64,000 bases of DNA from positions 22,178,822-22,242,821 of the forward strand of contig CM022671.1 in assembly GCA_012295275.1 (NCBI GenBank), in the 5' to 3' direction. A program made the translations under genes and the position numbers. The stretch comes from Chrysomallon squamiferum. Taxonomy: Eukaryota > Mollusca > Gastropoda > Neomphalida > Peltospiridae. Every line of letters begins with the position of its first letter. Position 1 is the first letter of the stretch. Under the pieces are notes generated by a model that had not been told where the DNA came from, did not search any database, and worked only from the letters and a program-made list of their open reading frames with translations. This document shows, one piece after another, positions 61,195 through 64,000 of the stretch.

Positions 61195-61440
61195 TCTCAT
61201 CTAAATCATGTATGCAGGAACAGCTTCAGGAACGATTTCTAACAACTCGGAGGAAACCTGAAGCCTGGATTCTCAGAATTTTACATGCAGCACGATCAGG
61301 TAATAGCATTTTCCGTGCAACACCTGTCAACCTGTAAACTCAGACAGGTAATTATCTCACGCTACCCATGTATTTGTGAAAACTATAGCGTTGATGGAAA
61401 GACAGCAGCGGAAGAAAAGACCAAAACACATTAATAGGTT
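61195..61440. promoter_or_regulatory. Candidate distal regulatory element H
   Basis: Complex sequence directly after the repeat field. It contains the cluster CACCTG, CCTGTAAAC, ACAGGTAATTATC (61321-61356), which combines an E-box, a Fox-like word and a homeodomain-like TAATTA. No coding frame. Role inferred. Confidence 0.35.
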
Positions 61441-61655
61441 TGGATCAGTTCGTATACCGCTAAGATGATTAATGTGTTAATACTTTTTTTTGATGTCGTT
61501 TTTGAGGTCTGTTGAAGCGTATGATGTAGTTATTTATTATTATCCAGTGTATGTATGTATTTTTTTTTTCTTTTCTTCTCTGTATTATGCTGTTAGGAAA
61601 TATAATACAGTTTTGATATTGTGTTTTGTTTTCACCTAACACTTCATTTTCTATT

Positions 61656-61691
<36 letters not shown>

Positions 61692-62029
61692 ATAATAATA
61701 ATACTGTTAACAGGATCTAGGTAAGAATCGGATATGATTGTCCATCGGAAATATATCACATTTTGGTATTTTTCTAGTCTGAGTTCCAGCGTTTGCTGAT
61801 ATCATCACGTTCTTCACGTTCTTCACGTCTTTGTCTATGTTTTCCACTCTCCCACCCCGTATTACAGTTCTGCGACACTGACTTTTAGTTCCTTCCACCC
61901 GCATCGGTAAGCGCAACCCACAGACATGTTTGATTTTTTTTTGTTGGTTTTTTTTATTTTATTTTTTTTATGAATTTTTTTTTTTTTTTTTTTTGTTTGT
62001 TGTAAAATTGAGACATCGACGCCAATTCG

Positions 62030-62300
62030 AACGACTCGGCCGCCATCTTTAGACGTTTGGACCATTTATAACAATTTAGCAGTGTTGGCTTACAACTCAT
62101 CTCGCTGAAATTACAGGCTTCTGCGAGCGCGGCCGAAACTGATACCCAGCCTTTTGTTCAGCGAGGCGGAAACGTTCATCAGCCAGAGAGAAGTAAGCGT
62201 TAATCCGGTTTTTATCACGGTTTGGCGATGCTATCGTCCAAGATAACACAGAACGGTTTCCGACAAATTGCTGGCTGTTTGGGATAATATTTTGCGAATT
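62030..62300. promoter_or_regulatory. Candidate distal regulatory element I
   Basis: CpG-rich, mixed-composition sequence (CGACTCGGCCGCCATCTTT, GCGAGCGCGGCCGAAAC) between AT-rich and GT-repeat DNA. CGGCCGCCATC resembles a YY1-type word, so a promoter is also possible. No gene body follows that I can recognise inside the window. Confidence 0.3.
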
Positions 62301-62359
62301 AGTTTGGTTGAAAAAATATATTGATCTGTTGAATGTTATCAGGACCGCTTTGAAGCTTT

Positions 62360-62395
62360 GTGTGTGTGTGTGTGTGTGTGTGTGTTAGTTTGAGT

Positions 62396-62434
<39 letters not shown>
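62360..62434. repeat. Two (GT)n arrays
   Basis: GT arrays at 62360-62385 and 62396-62434, followed by GA-rich sequence. Confidence 0.93.
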
Positions 62435-62435
<1 letters not shown>

Positions 62436-62528
62436 TGAGAAGAGAGAGAGAGAGACAAAGAAAGACATGGAGAGAGTAAGCGAGAGACAGCTGGCAGAGA
62501 AAGAGAGAAAGTGACATATATATATATA

Positions 62529-62752
62529 CAGGGTGTCCACAAAGTCTGGGTACATGGGGAATTTTACTATGTTATTTATTTATGTTATTTTTCTTACCAG
62601 ATCGAATGATGGCTCTGTCTAAAGAATTATGCATTGAAAGTGATGGAAATCATATTGAAAACATTATTTATTAACATTAGAATTAAATAAAGCTATTTTA
62701 TTTTAAAAGTATGTGTTAATCCCTTATGTACCCAGACTTTGTGGACACCCTG
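62529..62752. mobile_element. 224-bp MITE with 27-bp perfect inverted ends (Tc1/mariner type)
   Basis: The left end begins CAGGGTGTCCACAAAGTCTG. The right end is its exact reverse complement for 27 bases (62529-62555 and 62726-62752). TA flanks both sides (62527-62528 and 62753-62754), as expected for Tc1/mariner insertion. CAGGGTGTCC-type ends are common in mariner-like families of invertebrates. No transposase is encoded. It lies inside a TA/GA microsatellite. Confidence 0.9.
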
Positions 62753-62767
62753 TATATATATATATAT

Positions 62768-62877
<110 letters not shown>

Positions 62878-63295
62878 CTATAATCATAGCATAAATAAAA
62901 ACAAAATAAAAGGAAAGTAACGTTTATGTTAAATGAACTGACGCTGAAAAAGAAAAGTCCTTTAAGTCAGATACAAGTAAACAAAATTTCTCTTTTCTGA
63001 ATATTTTGAATTCCTATCATATATATGTTTATGTGTATATATGTGTGTACGCGAGTATATAAGTATTTTTGTATGTATGCATGTGTAGTCAGGTATATAA
63101 TACAGTAGTAGTAGTGTTAGTAATAATAGTAGTAATAATATTAATAGTGATAAAAGATCATTCTCAAGATTATAATAACAACTAACATAACAAATAAATA
63201 TCTACGGACTCTTGACTCTGTGGATGCCTACGTTTCCCATGCACCATCACCAGCTCTTCCCTCATTACATTCAGTTCTTTGATTACACATATTTT

Positions 63296-63301
<6 letters not shown>

Positions 63302-63344
<43 letters not shown>
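63302..63344. repeat. (CA)n microsatellite
   Basis: About 21 perfect CA units. Confidence 0.95.
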
Positions 63345-63345
<1 letters not shown>

Positions 63346-64000
63346 TCACCTCTTTATTATTATAAAACAATATATCTAATATTATCTCATTTAATAAGTG
63401 TGTGTGTGTGTGTGTGTAAATTGTAAGTGATATAATGTTAGATATCTTGTTCTATAACAAATGACGTTGAGGAATGATAACTTATAAGTTTTTATTAAAA
63501 AAATTGGTTTGCTCAGACTGAATACTGTATACATTGGGGTCTTTTGTGACATGATTTAATATGATGATATTAGGGTTTTGGGGGATAGACTCGCTGGCTT
63601 ACATATAACACAGCAGCTAAAGAAAAATAAATTGATCTGAGATCACATATATTAAATTAGTAAGATAATACAGTGCGGAGGATTGAAGAAAAGAGGAGAA
63701 CAGAAATATATACAACTAACTAACTAACTAACTAACTAAATAAATAAAATAGAATAAACTTTAAAAAATTATAAATGTGTATAAAAAAAAAGAGAAAAAA
63801 AGAAGAAGAGCAAAGCACTAACAACAATCTACCAGACAAAACAAAACAAAAAACAAATTGCAGTCTGAACTTTTACACATATCTAGACAAGACGGATGCG
63901 AAGACCACCAAAGTTTACAACGATTAGCTGATCTGCATTGACTAATCTTGTTTGAAGAATTCAGATCGAGTGATAATTGACAATACTCTTGAAGTCTGTC
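63345..64000. other. Right edge, no gene seen
   Basis: AT-rich sequence with a short GT run and a (TAAC)n run near 63714-63737. The last 120 bases are more complex (AACGATTAGCTGATCTGCAT) and may begin another regulatory island cut by the window edge. Confidence 0.5.

Noticed and set aside
60228-61200. Leu-, Ile-, Val- and Cys-rich open frames
   Set aside because: They translate trinucleotide repeats and poly-T and have no gene structure.

Overview
This is an AT-rich piece of animal nuclear DNA: small exons with GT-AG junctions, introns from under 100 bases to almost 9 kb, long A/T runs, and abundant ATT, CT and GT microsatellites. The proteins are clearly metazoan. The base composition, intron sizes and repeat style suggest an invertebrate, perhaps a mollusc or another lophotrochozoan, but nothing here fixes the taxon.

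Three protein-coding genes can be assembled exon by exon with reading frames that close at every junction. (1) 3628-8430, + strand: the 3' eight exons of an EHD/dynamin-type GTPase that ends in two membrane segments. Its P-loop exon lies left of the window or was not found. (2) 14323-25068, - strand: a complete 13-exon, 600-residue SLC6 sodium/chloride-coupled transporter that looks closest to the amino-acid branch (glycine/proline/ATB0,+-like). (3) 27522-47454, + strand: a complete 21-exon, 912-residue BCAS3 homologue, a WD40-propeller protein of autophagy and the cytoskeleton. Genes 1 and 2 lie tail to tail across 5.9 kb. Genes 2 and 3 lie head to head with 2.45 kb between start codons.

Mobile DNA is sparse but recognisable. 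A 773-bp degenerate hAT element (8710-9482) keeps a ZBED5-like transposase C-terminal fragment. A 224-bp MITE with 27-bp perfect terminal repeats and a TA duplication (62529-62752) resembles Tc1/mariner elements. There is also a short hairpin element at 50936-51020 and a 72-bp tandem duplication at 30045-30188.

The least explained parts are non-coding. The last BCAS3 intron (8.9 kb) and the gene-free 16.5 kb downstream of BCAS3 contain several islands of complex, less AT-rich, CpG-containing sequence with no coding logic, set in simple AT-rich DNA. One holds a near-consensus CTCF-type site. In vertebrates BCAS3 is the large bystander gene next to TBX2 and TBX4. I infer that these islands are candidate long-range regulatory elements for a developmental gene beyond the right edge. 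Sequence comparison between species would decide this.
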